A DNA stretch of 42,330 nucleotides from Candidatus Saccharimonadota bacterium. Lineage in GTDB: Bacteria > Patescibacteriota > Saccharimonadia > Saccharimonadales > UBA10212. Shown piece after piece: positions 15,880-23,898 of this stretch; position 1 is the stretch's first letter; every line of letters starts with the position of its first letter. The stretch covers positions 1 to 42,330 of the forward strand of contig JACPKG010000008.1 in assembly GCA_016187175.1 (NCBI GenBank), read 5' to 3'. The notes beneath the pieces were generated by a model that did no database searches, was not told the origin of the DNA, and saw nothing but the letters and a program-made list of their open reading frames with translations. The position numbers and the translations under genes were made by a program.

Positions 15880-16374
15880 ATGCGCAGCATAGTGCTTGTT
15901 GTTCATAATATCCGCTCGGCTTATAATGTCGGAGCTTTGCTCAGGACCGCCGAAGGACTAGGCCTAAGCCATGTTTATCTAACTGGCTATACGCCTTATC
16001 CAGCCACCAGGCGCGACAGCCGGTTGCCCCATATCGCCAGCCGGGTTGATAGACTAATTCAAAAAACGGCGCTTGGGGCCGAAAAGTTAATGAACTGGAG
16101 TCATGAAGATAACATATTTATACTTTTAGATAAGCTTAGGCGCAGTGGCTACCAGATTGCGGCGCTAGAACAGACAAAAAAGGCCACGCCCTTACAAAAA
16201 TTCATACCAGTTAATGATATAGCTTTGGTTGTCGGCAGCGAAATTGATGGGCTTGAACCAAAAATTCTTGCAATAATTGATGAACATGTCGAGATTCCGA
16301 TGCAGGGCCAGAAAGAATCTTTTAATGTTGCTATAGCCGCCGCTATCGCACTCTATTACCTCAAAAACCAATGA
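15880..16374 (+). CDS. SpoU/TrmH-family RNA 2'-O-methyltransferase
   Basis: SAM-dependent 2'-O-methylation of tRNA or rRNA. The 164-aa protein is a minimal SPOUT domain with the three family motifs: NIRSAYNVGALLRTAEGLG (motif 1), ALVVGSEIDGL (motif 2, near residue 113) and ESFNVAIAAAIALYYL (motif 3). Small size resembles TrmL, but substrate cannot be assigned. A possible -10 TAAGCT is 6 nt before the ATG. Confidence 0.9.
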   Translation: MRSIVLVVHNIRSAYNVGALLRTAEGLGLSHVYLTGYTPYPATRRDSRLPHIASRVDRLIQKTALGAEKLMNWSHEDNIFILLDKLRRSGYQIAALEQTKKATPLQKFIPVNDIALVVGSEIDGLEPKILAIIDEHVEIPMQGQKESFNVAIAAAIALYYLKNQ

Positions 16375-16409
16375 CGGACGCATCTGTAAGACATGTGAAA
16401 GGTTAAATC

Positions 16410-16426
16410 TTGCACAGTGTTGCACA
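16410..16426. promoter_or_regulatory. Direct repeat TTGCACA-N3-TTGCACA upstream of the CAP gene
   Basis: Two identical 7-mers, ten bases apart start to start (one helical turn), within an ATCTTG...CAAGAT frame. They lie 15 bp upstream of the -35 box of the CAP gene. This spacing is typical of an operator, but no regulator is known. Confidence 0.3.
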
Positions 16427-16440
16427 AGATGGACAAGGAG

Positions 16441-16469
16441 TAGACAAAGCGCTTATAGCAGGATAGAAT
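16441..16469 (+). promoter_or_regulatory. Promoter of the CAP-domain gene
   Basis: -35 TAGACA (16441-16446), 17-bp spacer, -10 TAGAAT (16464-16469). The start codon is 12 nt past the -10, so the leader is about 6 nt. Confidence 0.6.
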
Positions 16470-16481
16470 TAGCTTATTAAA

Positions 16482-17387
16482 ATGGCCAAAATAAAAACGT
16501 CTCCCCGCGGCAGGAGTCATGACCACCCTTTTCGACCAAGGAAAGTCAGTACCCGCGCTTTTAACCGAGTTTATTGGCCTTACTTGCCGGTCATATTTAT
16601 TATCGGCATTTTGCTTTTTGTAGGCGTCCGCCAAGAGAGCTTTCAGTCAGTTCTTAAAAAACCCAGCGGTTCGGTCTTATCTTATGCCTCTAGCATGAGA
16701 CAAGACGCTTTACTAGCCGACACTAATAAAGAACGCGCTCGCCAGGGGTTGCCCATCCTGACACTAAATGACCGGCTTGATCTGGCCGCTCAGGCTAAAG
16801 CGCAAGATATGACTACGCGCGACTACTGGAGCCATAAGACGCCAGATGGCCAACCGCCTTGGATCTTTGTGGCCCAGTCCAATTACACTTATCAAAAACT
16901 TGGCGAAAACCTGGCCGCCGGCTTCGAGAATGAACGATCAACAATCAACGGCTGGATGGCCAGCCAAACTCATAAGGCCAACATACTCGATCCCAATTTT
17001 AGCGATGTCGGTTTTGGGATAGCTCAAAGCGCCAATTACACTTCTGCAGGCGGTGGCCCCATGACCATCGTGGTAGCCTTTTACGGCAAGGGCAGTGCCG
17101 AGACATCAACCTTAAGCAATGTCAGAGGTGACAGTACCCCAAGCAATGTCTCATTGGCCCAGTTAGCAGTAGCCGAGCTACCAATTGTCAGTCTAGCAAC
17201 TAACCTAGCCACCTTGCTGGCGATAGGCGCAATTGGTATATGGGTAGGCCGACACTTCTTGATTCTAAAACGCGCCTTAGCGGCTGGCGAAAAATACGCC
17301 ATTAAACATCCTCTTTTGGATATCGGATTAATTACTATTGCCGCTTTATCGTATCTCCTTACCCGCACCGTCGGTTTGATACATTAG
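16482..17387 (+). CDS. CAP (SCP/PR1-like) domain membrane protein
   Basis: Predicted surface protein of 301 aa. A basic N-terminus is followed by a transmembrane segment (PYLPVIFIIGILLFVGV, residues ~30-47). The CAP domain (~78-205) shows NKERARQGLPILTLNDRLDL, AKAQDMTTRDYWSH (the family His), GENLAAGF and HKANILDPNFSDVGFGIA. Two C-terminal hydrophobic segments (about 235-262 and 278-298) anchor it again. The catalytic activity of bacterial CAP proteins is generally unknown. It ends 2 nt from the convergent dnaE stop. Confidence 0.9.
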   Translation: MAKIKTSPRGRSHDHPFRPRKVSTRAFNRVYWPYLPVIFIIGILLFVGVRQESFQSVLKKPSGSVLSYASSMRQDALLADTNKERARQGLPILTLNDRLDLAAQAKAQDMTTRDYWSHKTPDGQPPWIFVAQSNYTYQKLGENLAAGFENERSTINGWMASQTHKANILDPNFSDVGFGIAQSANYTSAGGGPMTIVVAFYGKGSAETSTLSNVRGDSTPSNVSLAQLAVAELPIVSLATNLATLLAIGAIGIWVGRHFLILKRALAAGEKYAIKHPLLDIGLITIAALSYLLTRTVGLIH

Positions 17388-17389
17388 GT

Positions 17390-20300
17390 CTATTTAACCA
17401 CTACATTCCGTGGGCCAAAAATGGCGGCTAGATCCCTCACGCTTTGCTCGTTTAAGTCGACAGTTTGGGGTAATTTAATAGCTTGTTTAACGCCACTGGC
17501 ACCGGTTACTATGACAACTTCCGTTTCTCCTTTATGGTTATCCAGGTTTTGCTTTAACGCCATCAGTAGTGATTGGTCCTCGCTATTCTTAATGCGAATG
17601 TAGAGCTTTTGCCTAGACGTGCTGGGGTGCCTTTGGTTAGCAAACATGATGGTTTTTTTACCAGTTGACTTGTAATTCTTGGCGTCAGCGACGCTTATTG
17701 GACTGATGTGTTCGACGACAACTTTTAGCTCATCAAGCGGCGCGCCTGACACTCTGTCACGGCAACTCAGTTTACCTTTGGCAATCAAAACCATATCTCT
17801 TTGTAATGCACCAGGCTGGTAAATTTTGGGAAATATAACAAGCTCTAACTCGCCGCTGATATCGACGATTTTCATAAAGGCCATTTTAGAACCATTTCTG
17901 GTAGTTATTTCCCTGATATCAATAACTGAACCGCCGACTACGACTAAGGCACCATCCATTTCTGGCTTTAATTCAGATATTCTCAATGTCTTGTCGGCTA
18001 GCATTGCCTCATAGTCGCCTAAGGGATGTCGGCTTAAATAAAGACCGAGTAATTCTCGCTCCCAAACTAGCTGCTCATCTAGTGAGAATTCGACGGCCGG
18101 ATCTTCCAATGTTAAGCCTGCCGCTACCTGCTCGCCGCTGCTTGCGCCGAACAGGTCAACCTGACCGGCCGCTGCATCACGATGCAACCTATTGGAAAAA
18201 GCCAAGATATTATCTAGGTTATGCAGCAGCAGTGAACGGCTGCCAAAATTATCCAGCGCCCCTGATTTTATAAGACTTTCCATGGATTTTCGATTAACAA
18301 TCTGCGGGTTAACATACCTACAAAAATCATCCAAAGAATTAAATTTACCGCCTAACTCCTCACGCGCCCGCAGTATTTCTTCAACTGCGCCGTGTCCAAC
18401 GTTTTTAATCGCATCCATTCCGAACCTGATTTGGTTTGTTTCGGGAACCACAGCGAACTCGTGAAAGGACTGGTTGATATCTGGCGCCAGAACTTCGATA
18501 GCCATGTGTTTGCATTCGGCTATCTCGATTGCCAGGCGGTCAGTATTGTCAAAATCGCTGGTCATCAAGGCCGCCATAAAAGCCGCAGGATGATGCGCCT
18601 TCAGGTAAGCCGTTTGATAAGCAATCAGTGCATAACAGGCTGAATGTACTTTATTAAAGCAGTAGGCTGCAAAATCCTCGAGCTGATTCCAGAAACGTTC
18701 CATCAACTTTCTATCAGCGCCGGAGGTTTTGACGGCGCCCTCAATAAAATTATTTTTAAGCTTAGCTAGTACCTCTGGGATCTTTTTGCCGATACCTTTT
18801 CGAAGCGTGTCAGCCTGGCCACCAGAGAATCCCGCCAAATCTTTGCTGATCTGCATCACCTGTTCTTGATAGACAATGACACCATAGGTGTTTTTTAGCG
18901 CTGACTTCACCGCGGGATGGATATATTCGATTTTTCTGAGGCCATGCTTACGGGCGATGAAGTCGTCTATCCACTGCATTGGCCCTGGACGATAGAGAGC
19001 CACCATAGCGATAATATCTTCAAATTCTGTCGGTTTTAACTGTTTTAGGTAACGGCGCATACCAGCCGACTCCAGCTGAAAAACACCGGTTGTTTCGCCG
19101 CTTTGCAAAAGCTGGAAGGTTTTTTGGTCGTCTAGGGGAATTTCAGCAATATCAATATCCTGGTGGTAGACTTTGCGAACAATTCGAAGCGCGTTTTTAA
19201 TAATCGTAAGATTGGATAAGCCAAGAAAATCAATTTTAAGTAGACCAATATCCTCTACCGGTCCCATGGAATACTGCGTGGCAATCACGCCTTTTTGAGC
19301 CATTTCTAGTGGCGTAAACTTGACTATATCGTCCGGCGCTATAACTACGCCAGCAGCGTGCACGCCGTGGCTGCGGATAGTACCTTCAAGTTTGGTAGCC
19401 AGATCAAAAACCCGTTTGGCCTGCGGGTTAGCGTCATTCTCGGCTTTTAGTTCTGGTACGGCGATTAAATGTTCGGCCAGGGGTGTATGGCGACCCTGCA
19501 CTGGCGGCGGAATCATCTTAGCCAACCGATCGGCTTCGCTGTAGGGTACCTGCAAGACCCGCGCCACGTCCCGAACCGAGTTACGCGCCGCCATGCGACC
19601 AAAGGTTACAATGTTGGCCACTTGATTGCGGCCGTATTTTTCGATGCAGTAGTCAATAACCTCGTCACGCCGGGAGTCTTGGATATCGATATCCATATCC
19701 GGCATGCTGATACGATCGGGATTTAAAAACCGCTCAAACAAGAGATCGTATTTCAGGGGATCAATCTCCGTTATTCTCATAGCATATGCCAAAATTGAGC
19801 TGGCCGCGCTACCCCTGCCCGGTCCGAAGACAATGCCGCGGTCCTTACCCCAATTAATAAAATCAGCCACTATCAGAAAGTAGCTGCTAAAACCCATTTT
19901 CTCGACAACTTGAAGCTCATATTGAGCCCGATCAATAATTTTCTCATTCAATAGTTTCTTAGCTTGGAAAATCGATAATTTTTTGGCTTCTTGTCGACTG
20001 ATGCTGCCCGCCTTCGCTGAGGCTGCGGCGGGTTTTCGACCGTAGCGCCAGGCCAATCCTTGCCATACTTGTTTTTCCAACAGGCTTTTTTCCGTCTCTC
20101 CTTTGCCGGTAGGAAACTTCGGGATGAGAATATTGTCCAGCTCGATCTCGGCGCTGCAGCGCTGGGCGATGGCCCTCGTATTAGTTATTAGCTCCGGATG
20201 GCTGCCGCCCCAGCGCCTGATGATTTCTTGAGGATCCACTACATGCAGTTCAAAGTCCTTAAGGCTGAAACGGTCCTCATCGGTCAAATAGGCACCAGTT

Positions 20301-21019
20301 TGGACGCATAGCAGTATTTCATGAGCTTCTTTGTCTTCACGCTTCAGGTAGTGTGCGTCGCTAGTCACGACTGCTGACAGAGAAAGGTCGGTCGCCAATT
20401 CTAATAATTTTTGGTTGACTTGCATTTGTTCTTCCCAGGCCGATGGGTGATTGATATGACCGTGGTCCATCAACTCAATGTAGTAGCGGTCGCCAAAAAC
20501 CGATTTGTACCAGCCGGCGATAGCTTTGGCATGATCATACTGTCCCTGGCGCAAGGCATCGCTAACTTCACCACCGATGCAGCCTGAAAGGATGATCAGA
20601 CCCTCGTGATACTTTTCGATGAGCTCACGGTCTATGCGCGGACGGTAATAAAACCCCTCTATGTTGCCGATCGTCGAAAGCTGCATCAGGTTTTGGTAGC
20701 CAGTTTGGTTCATCGCCAACATAGTCAAATGGTAGTATTGGCGGTCTTTTTCCGGTTCTTTGTCAGTATATTTTCTCGGTGCAACATAGGCCTCCATACC
20801 TATTATTGGCTTAATGCCAGCCGCCTTGGCTGTTTTATAAAATTCAATCGTTCCACTCATGGTGCCGTGGTCTGTCAGGGCCACTGACGCCATGCCATGG
20901 TTTTTAATATAACTAATTAGAGCCGGAATTTTGGTTAGGCCGTCTAGCAGCGAATACTGGCTATGGTTGTGCAAGTGCACAAAATCCGAATTCTGGAGTC
21001 GTCGTTTGGCCTTCGGCAT
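17390..21019 (-). CDS. dnaE: DNA polymerase III alpha subunit DnaE
   Basis: Replicative polymerase, 1209 aa. It opens with the PHP domain (FVHLHNHSQYSLLDGLTKI), followed by the polymerase core with PDMDIDIQDSRR (catalytic aspartates), a helix-hairpin-helix region and the C-terminal OB-fold region. Residues ~327-338 (KPAAASAKAGS) come from a palindromic repeat inserted in frame in a surface-type linker. TATAAT 6 nt before the ATG indicates leaderless transcription. No separate epsilon-like exonuclease is encoded nearby. Confidence 0.96.
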   Translation of the reverse strand: MPKAKRRLQNSDFVHLHNHSQYSLLDGLTKIPALISYIKNHGMASVALTDHGTMSGTIEFYKTAKAAGIKPIIGMEAYVAPRKYTDKEPEKDRQYYHLTMLAMNQTGYQNLMQLSTIGNIEGFYYRPRIDRELIEKYHEGLIILSGCIGGEVSDALRQGQYDHAKAIAGWYKSVFGDRYYIELMDHGHINHPSAWEEQMQVNQKLLELATDLSLSAVVTSDAHYLKREDKEAHEILLCVQTGAYLTDEDRFSLKDFELHVVDPQEIIRRWGGSHPELITNTRAIAQRCSAEIELDNILIPKFPTGKGETEKSLLEKQVWQGLAWRYGRKPAAASAKAGSISRQEAKKLSIFQAKKLLNEKIIDRAQYELQVVEKMGFSSYFLIVADFINWGKDRGIVFGPGRGSAASSILAYAMRITEIDPLKYDLLFERFLNPDRISMPDMDIDIQDSRRDEVIDYCIEKYGRNQVANIVTFGRMAARNSVRDVARVLQVPYSEADRLAKMIPPPVQGRHTPLAEHLIAVPELKAENDANPQAKRVFDLATKLEGTIRSHGVHAAGVVIAPDDIVKFTPLEMAQKGVIATQYSMGPVEDIGLLKIDFLGLSNLTIIKNALRIVRKVYHQDIDIAEIPLDDQKTFQLLQSGETTGVFQLESAGMRRYLKQLKPTEFEDIIAMVALYRPGPMQWIDDFIARKHGLRKIEYIHPAVKSALKNTYGVIVYQEQVMQISKDLAGFSGGQADTLRKGIGKKIPEVLAKLKNNFIEGAVKTSGADRKLMERFWNQLEDFAAYCFNKVHSACYALIAYQTAYLKAHHPAAFMAALMTSDFDNTDRLAIEIAECKHMAIEVLAPDINQSFHEFAVVPETNQIRFGMDAIKNVGHGAVEEILRAREELGGKFNSLDDFCRYVNPQIVNRKSMESLIKSGALDNFGSRSLLLHNLDNILAFSNRLHRDAAAGQVDLFGASSGEQVAAGLTLEDPAVEFSLDEQLVWERELLGLYLSRHPLGDYEAMLADKTLRISELKPEMDGALVVVGGSVIDIREITTRNGSKMAFMKIVDISGELELVIFPKIYQPGALQRDMVLIAKGKLSCRDRVSGAPLDELKVVVEHISPISVADAKNYKSTGKKTIMFANQRHPSTSRQKLYIRIKNSEDQSLLMALKQNLDNHKGETEVVIVTGASGVKQAIKLPQTVDLNEQSVRDLAAIFGPRNVVVK
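20007..20032. repeat. 26-bp GC-rich palindromic repeat, copy 3 (in dnaE)
   Basis: Ends CCCGCC/GGCGGG and centre TTCGCTGAGGCTGC, the same layout as the two copies in nusA. Encodes PAAASAKAG in dnaE, the same reading frame as nusA copy 2. Confidence 0.75.
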
Positions 21020-21025
21020 ACTTCA

Positions 21026-21031
21026 ATTATA
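21026..21031 (-). promoter_or_regulatory. -10 box TATAAT of dnaE (leaderless)
   Basis: TATAAT on minus, 6 nt before ATG at 21019. It places the transcription start at the start codon. Confidence 0.6.
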
Positions 21032-21102
21032 CTTAAAAATTAGTCGTCAGTCCTTAGTCTCCAGTTGTCAGGTGATGACTTTCGACTTTTTGTGACTCTC
21101 GA

Positions 21103-21146
21103 CAAAAGCTAAAATTACTTGACTGATCAAGTAATTTTAGCTTTTG
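21103..21146 (-). terminator. Perfect 19-bp hairpin at the end of the YtxH gene
   Basis: CAAAAGCTAAAATTACTTG, 6-nt loop, then its exact complement. It covers the last two codons and the stop of the YtxH gene. The A/T-rich base gives some U's on both strands, so it could terminate in either direction. Confidence 0.5.
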
Positions 21147-21547
21147 AAATACTTAGCGAGGTTTTTCTTGGCCGCTTTGGCTTGTTTCAACGCTCTATTT
21201 AGTTGCGGGTCATCAGCGTTACCGGTCTTGATGGCCTTTAAAACATGAGAGGCTTTATTTTGAGCATCTTTGGCTCGTACAACCGCCTCGTTGAATTCGA
21301 CCCGCGCCTTGGAGCCTAAAGCTAGGGTTTTACTTTTAGCGGTTTTAATTAAATCATTCAACTCATCGTGAGCCCTTTGCAGTTGTTCCTCGGCGTTTTC
21401 CTTTAAAGCCTCGGCTTTATCAGCAATGTCCTCACGCGTTTCTTGGCCGCTTTTGGGCGCTGTCAACAGGCCTGTTATGTAGCCAACTGCACCGGCCAGC
21501 AGCGCCCCGATGGCTAATTTGCGACCCGTATGTTCATCTTTTGCCAT
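21137..21547 (-). CDS. YtxH-domain (Gram-positive-style) membrane-associated protein
   Basis: 136 aa. A basic start is followed by a hydrophobic Gly/Ala-rich helix (LAIGALLAGAVGYITGLL, about residues 10-28), then PKSGQETREDI, the YtxH hallmark, and a long Ala/Lys/Glu helix up to the C-terminus. Function of the family is poorly known; stress-response and envelope roles have been proposed. It is preceded by a family B leader with a strong GGAGGG sequence 8 nt before the ATG. The stop lies within a perfect hairpin. Confidence 0.8.
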   Translation of the reverse strand: MAKDEHTGRKLAIGALLAGAVGYITGLLTAPKSGQETREDIADKAEALKENAEEQLQRAHDELNDLIKTAKSKTLALGSKARVEFNEAVVRAKDAQNKASHVLKAIKTGNADDPQLNRALKQAKAAKKNLAKYFKS

Positions 21548-21548
21548 T

Positions 21549-21650
21549 TCACCCTCCTAAACTTTTCATTAAATTATGGTTAGTCTGCCTAAATAAGCTA
21601 GGCATATTATAGTTCAGGACGTCTTTTTCGTGTAAGTCGAGACATTTCAT
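21549..21650 (-). CDS. Leader uORF of the YtxH gene, 33 codons (family B)
   Basis: ATG 21650 to TGA 21549, with one base between the stop and the YtxH ATG. Begins MKCLDLHEKD and ends HNLMKSLGG. The GGAGGG that encodes the final GG also serves as the ribosome binding site of the main gene. It has the same length and 12 of 33 identical residues as the uORF before the sugar kinase (31583-31684). Confidence 0.5.
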   Translation of the reverse strand: MKCLDLHEKDVLNYNMPSLFRQTNHNLMKSLGG

Positions 21651-21670
21651 AATGAAAAGTTTCGGCGGGT
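21551..21670 (-). promoter_or_regulatory. Family B leader element of the YtxH gene
   Basis: On minus, ACCCGCCGAAACTTTTCATT pairs with a 3' arm containing AATGAAAAGTTTAGGAGGGT. The pairing buries the GGAGGG ribosome binding site. The element reaches the stop codon of the upstream 21670 gene. Confidence 0.6.
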
Positions 21671-21897
21671 CATTTATTTTTTCTCTTAATTGTGACTAGT
21701 TTGCTGATTAGGTTTATTACCGGCATGGCAGTGACACCTTTCCTGACAGCCGAAGCTGCCGATTCAACGCTTTCGGCCACATCGGCCGCCCGCTTGAACA
21801 CCCTTATCAGATAGATTAAGGCAACGCTGAAAATTATCAAAAAAACTGCCAAAACTGCGCTAACAATAATTAATAAAACTTCAGCTGCGGCGTCCAT
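21670..21897 (-). CDS. Small single-pass membrane protein, 75 aa
   Basis: Not recognised. MDAAAEVLL then a strongly hydrophobic helix (residues ~7-31), a helical AADVAESVESAASAVR stretch, and a basic tail KLVTIKRKNK, a layout reminiscent of DUF948-like proteins. I chose the ATG at 21897 rather than one at 22014 because the family A leader and a promoter with 17-bp spacing lie between them. Likely cotranscribed with the YtxH gene, whose family B leader abuts this stop codon. Confidence 0.6.
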   Translation of the reverse strand: MDAAAEVLLIIVSAVLAVFLIIFSVALIYLIRVFKRAADVAESVESAASAVRKGVTAMPVINLISKLVTIKRKNK

Positions 21898-21975
21898 CCC
21901 GTTAGAAGTCCAATTCACTGCCAATAGTGAATTGGCAGATTTTATAGTTGATAAAATACTTACTTCTAACGGGAT
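21896..21975 (-). promoter_or_regulatory. Family A leader element of the 75-aa membrane protein gene
   Basis: The arms on minus, ATCCCGTTAGAAGT and ACTTCTAACGGGAT, form a perfect 14-bp helix that includes the AT of the start codon. Inner hairpins are ATTTTAT/ATAAAAT and TGCCAA/TTGGCA. Compared with the pilB copy, one inner stem differs by a compensatory length change. Confidence 0.65.
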
Positions 21976-21979
21976 CCAT
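21902..21979 (-). CDS. Leader uORF of the 75-aa protein gene, 25 codons (family A)
   Basis: ATG 21979 to TAA 21902; the stop is 4 nt before the main ATG (TAACGGGATG). Starts MDPVRSKYFINYKIC. A promoter with 17-bp spacing predicts transcription starting exactly at its ATG. Confidence 0.5.
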   Translation of the reverse strand: MDPVRSKYFINYKICQFTIGSELDF

Positions 21980-21985
21980 ATCTTA

Positions 21986-22014
21986 AGTATAAACTCAGTT
22001 TTATTAACCTGCAA
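21986..22014 (-). promoter_or_regulatory. Promoter of the 21670 leader
   Basis: On minus: -35 TTGCAG (22009-22014), 17-bp spacer, -10 TATACT (21986-21991), then 6 nt to the uORF ATG at 21979. Confidence 0.65.
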
Positions 22015-22026
22015 CTAAACTATGGC

Positions 22027-23448
22027 TTAGAGATTAAGGAGTTTTTTAATCAATTTTTGGGCAAGACCCGGGTTGGCCTGGCCTTGGCTTTTGGCCATGA
22101 CCTGGCCTACCAAAAAACCGATGGCTTTTTCATCACGCCTAACGTCCTCAACAGCTTGGGGGTTTTCAGCAATAACTTCAGCGACTATCCTTTCTATCCT
22201 GCGCTCGTCCGAAACCTGTAGCAGTTTGAGACGGGCAGCGATAACCTTAGGTTTATCTGTAGAGCTGAGCAGTTGTTCAAACACCTTTTTAGCGCCACTG
22301 GAGCTTAACTCACCTCTGTCTACCATTTTAGATAGCAAAATTAACCTTTCGGAGTCAATTTCTGGCTCTATCATACCGGCCATTTCTGGTTCGATAGGCT
22401 GGGCATGTATCAACCAAAAGGCTGCCCTACGAGCGTCATTGGCGTTAGCTTTATCTAGAACGTCCAAGATGGGCTCTACGATTGATGGACGATCCAGAAT
22501 ATCTTCGATGACTTTGGGCTGAATGTCTATTTTAGATAACTTGTGCCGGATCATTTGGGGCAACTGGGGCATAGAATCTTCAATTTCCCGAATATATTGA
22601 CCGTCAAGTTCGATAGGTGGAACATCCGGCTCAGGCATATAGCGATAGTCCTGCGCTTCTTCCTTGCTGCGCTGGGCAAGGCTTTTTTGTTTAATCTCGT
22701 CCCAGCCACGAGTTTCCTGGATAACCCTCCCGCCTTTTTTGAGCAATTCTGCCTGGCGCTTAATTTCATAATCAACGGCCGCTTCAACGCTGCGGAAGCT
22801 ATTGAGGTTTTTAATTTCACTACGTATACCAAGCTTGTCTGGGTCTTGGCTAACGCTAATATTTATATCAAAGCGCAGATGGCCGTGGTATAGGTCGCCA
22901 TCTGTTACGCCAGCATATTTCATTATCAGCCACAGCTCCCTGGCATAAGCTTTAGCTTCAGCGGCACTATGGATATCCGGCTGACTGACGATTTCCAGTA
23001 ACGGCGTTCCGGCTCGGTTAAGGTCAACCAGGGAGTAGTCGGCACCAGCTGGATGGGTATTTTTGCCGGCGTCCTCTTCCAGGTTGGCTCGTTCAATCCT
23101 TATGCATTTCTTTTCACCACCAACTTCGATATGTAGGTGCCCGCCCGCTATAATGGGCGATTCATACTGAGTTATTTGGTAGCCCTTGGGCAAATCAGGA
23201 TAAAAGTAGTGTTTACGTTCAAAGTGGCTAAGTTTTTGCGGCTGAGTACCTAAAGCTATAGCAGCTTTGGTGCAAAGTTCAATGGCCGCCTGGTTAAGAA
23301 CTGGCAAGGCGCCGGGCAGACCAACGCAGATATGGCTGATCAAGGTGTTGGGCGGAGCTTCCCGAGCATCATTGCCAACAGCGGCAAACAGTTTGGTCTT
23401 AGTCTTAAGCTGAACATGGGTCTCAACCCCAATCGTCGGCACATACAC
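22027..23448 (-). CDS. gatB: Aspartyl/glutamyl-tRNA amidotransferase subunit B
   Basis: Part of GatCAB, which converts Glu-tRNA(Gln) and/or Asp-tRNA(Asn) to the amidated form. The 473-aa protein shows VPTIGVETHVQLKTKTKLF, HICVGLPGALPVLN, YFYPDLPKGYQITQYE and the C-terminal YqeY-like tail domain that binds tRNA. The start is GTG at 23448; no convincing ribosome binding site precedes it. A 22-codon frame (23423-23491) starting in an ATGA overlap with the upstream gene reads across this GTG and could couple translation. Confidence 0.95.
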   Translation of the reverse strand: MYVPTIGVETHVQLKTKTKLFAAVGNDAREAPPNTLISHICVGLPGALPVLNQAAIELCTKAAIALGTQPQKLSHFERKHYFYPDLPKGYQITQYESPIIAGGHLHIEVGGEKKCIRIERANLEEDAGKNTHPAGADYSLVDLNRAGTPLLEIVSQPDIHSAAEAKAYARELWLIMKYAGVTDGDLYHGHLRFDINISVSQDPDKLGIRSEIKNLNSFRSVEAAVDYEIKRQAELLKKGGRVIQETRGWDEIKQKSLAQRSKEEAQDYRYMPEPDVPPIELDGQYIREIEDSMPQLPQMIRHKLSKIDIQPKVIEDILDRPSIVEPILDVLDKANANDARRAAFWLIHAQPIEPEMAGMIEPEIDSERLILLSKMVDRGELSSSGAKKVFEQLLSSTDKPKVIAARLKLLQVSDERRIERIVAEVIAENPQAVEDVRRDEKAIGFLVGQVMAKSQGQANPGLAQKLIKKLLNL

Positions 23449-23487
23449 TGTTAACGGTTAATTGTAAACGCACGGTAAACGCCTTTT

Positions 23488-23898
23488 TCATAGGGCACCC
23501 AAATCCTTCAGGCCTTGCCGCACACCGGCCAAGGCCTGCTTGGCTTCGTTTTTACGCAGACGAGTCGTCGGCTCGTGGACTAGGCGGTTACGCAGTTTGT
23601 GGGCATACCAAATCGCGTCGTTATCAGAAATTTCATGCTGAGCAGCAACTAGCCGCTCACCCATGGTCTTGCCCCTGTAGCTTCGTTTTCGAAGGGCTTC
23701 GTCCAGCAGTTTATCGGCATCAATAACAGCCAGTATCATGCCATCGTAAGTTTTTACGCGGGCTAGAATCTCCAGCCACTTTTTTTGATAATACTGCTGG
23801 CTGAGCTTACGCGGCCGGTGGACGACCAGCCGGCTAAGAATAAAGAGTACGAGTAGGCCAAAGATAATTGCTGCAATCAGAAAAATTATGGTATTCAT
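23488..23898 (-). CDS. Small membrane-anchored protein between gatA and gatB, 136 aa
   Basis: Not recognised. A hydrophobic N-terminal helix (residues 3-23, IIFLIAAIIFGLLVLFILS) is followed by a basic juxtamembrane region and a helical cytoplasmic or extracytoplasmic domain with conserved-looking motifs DADKLLDEALRKR, RGKTMGERL and AHKLRNRLVHEP. The start ATG overlaps the gatA stop (ATGA), and it sits inside the gatC-gatA-gatB row, so it is translated with these genes. A tRNA amidation role is not implied. Confidence 0.75.
   Translation of the reverse strand: MNTIIFLIAAIIFGLLVLFILSRLVVHRPRKLSQQYYQKKWLEILARVKTYDGMILAVIDADKLLDEALRKRSYRGKTMGERLVAAQHEISDNDAIWYAHKLRNRLVHEPTTRLRKNEAKQALAGVRQGLKDLGAL

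Noticed and set aside
21898-22015. Extending the 75-aa membrane protein to an ATG at 22014 (114 aa)
   Set aside because: The added residues translate the promoter and the family A leader element; the leader's own ATG-adjacent design points to 21897.
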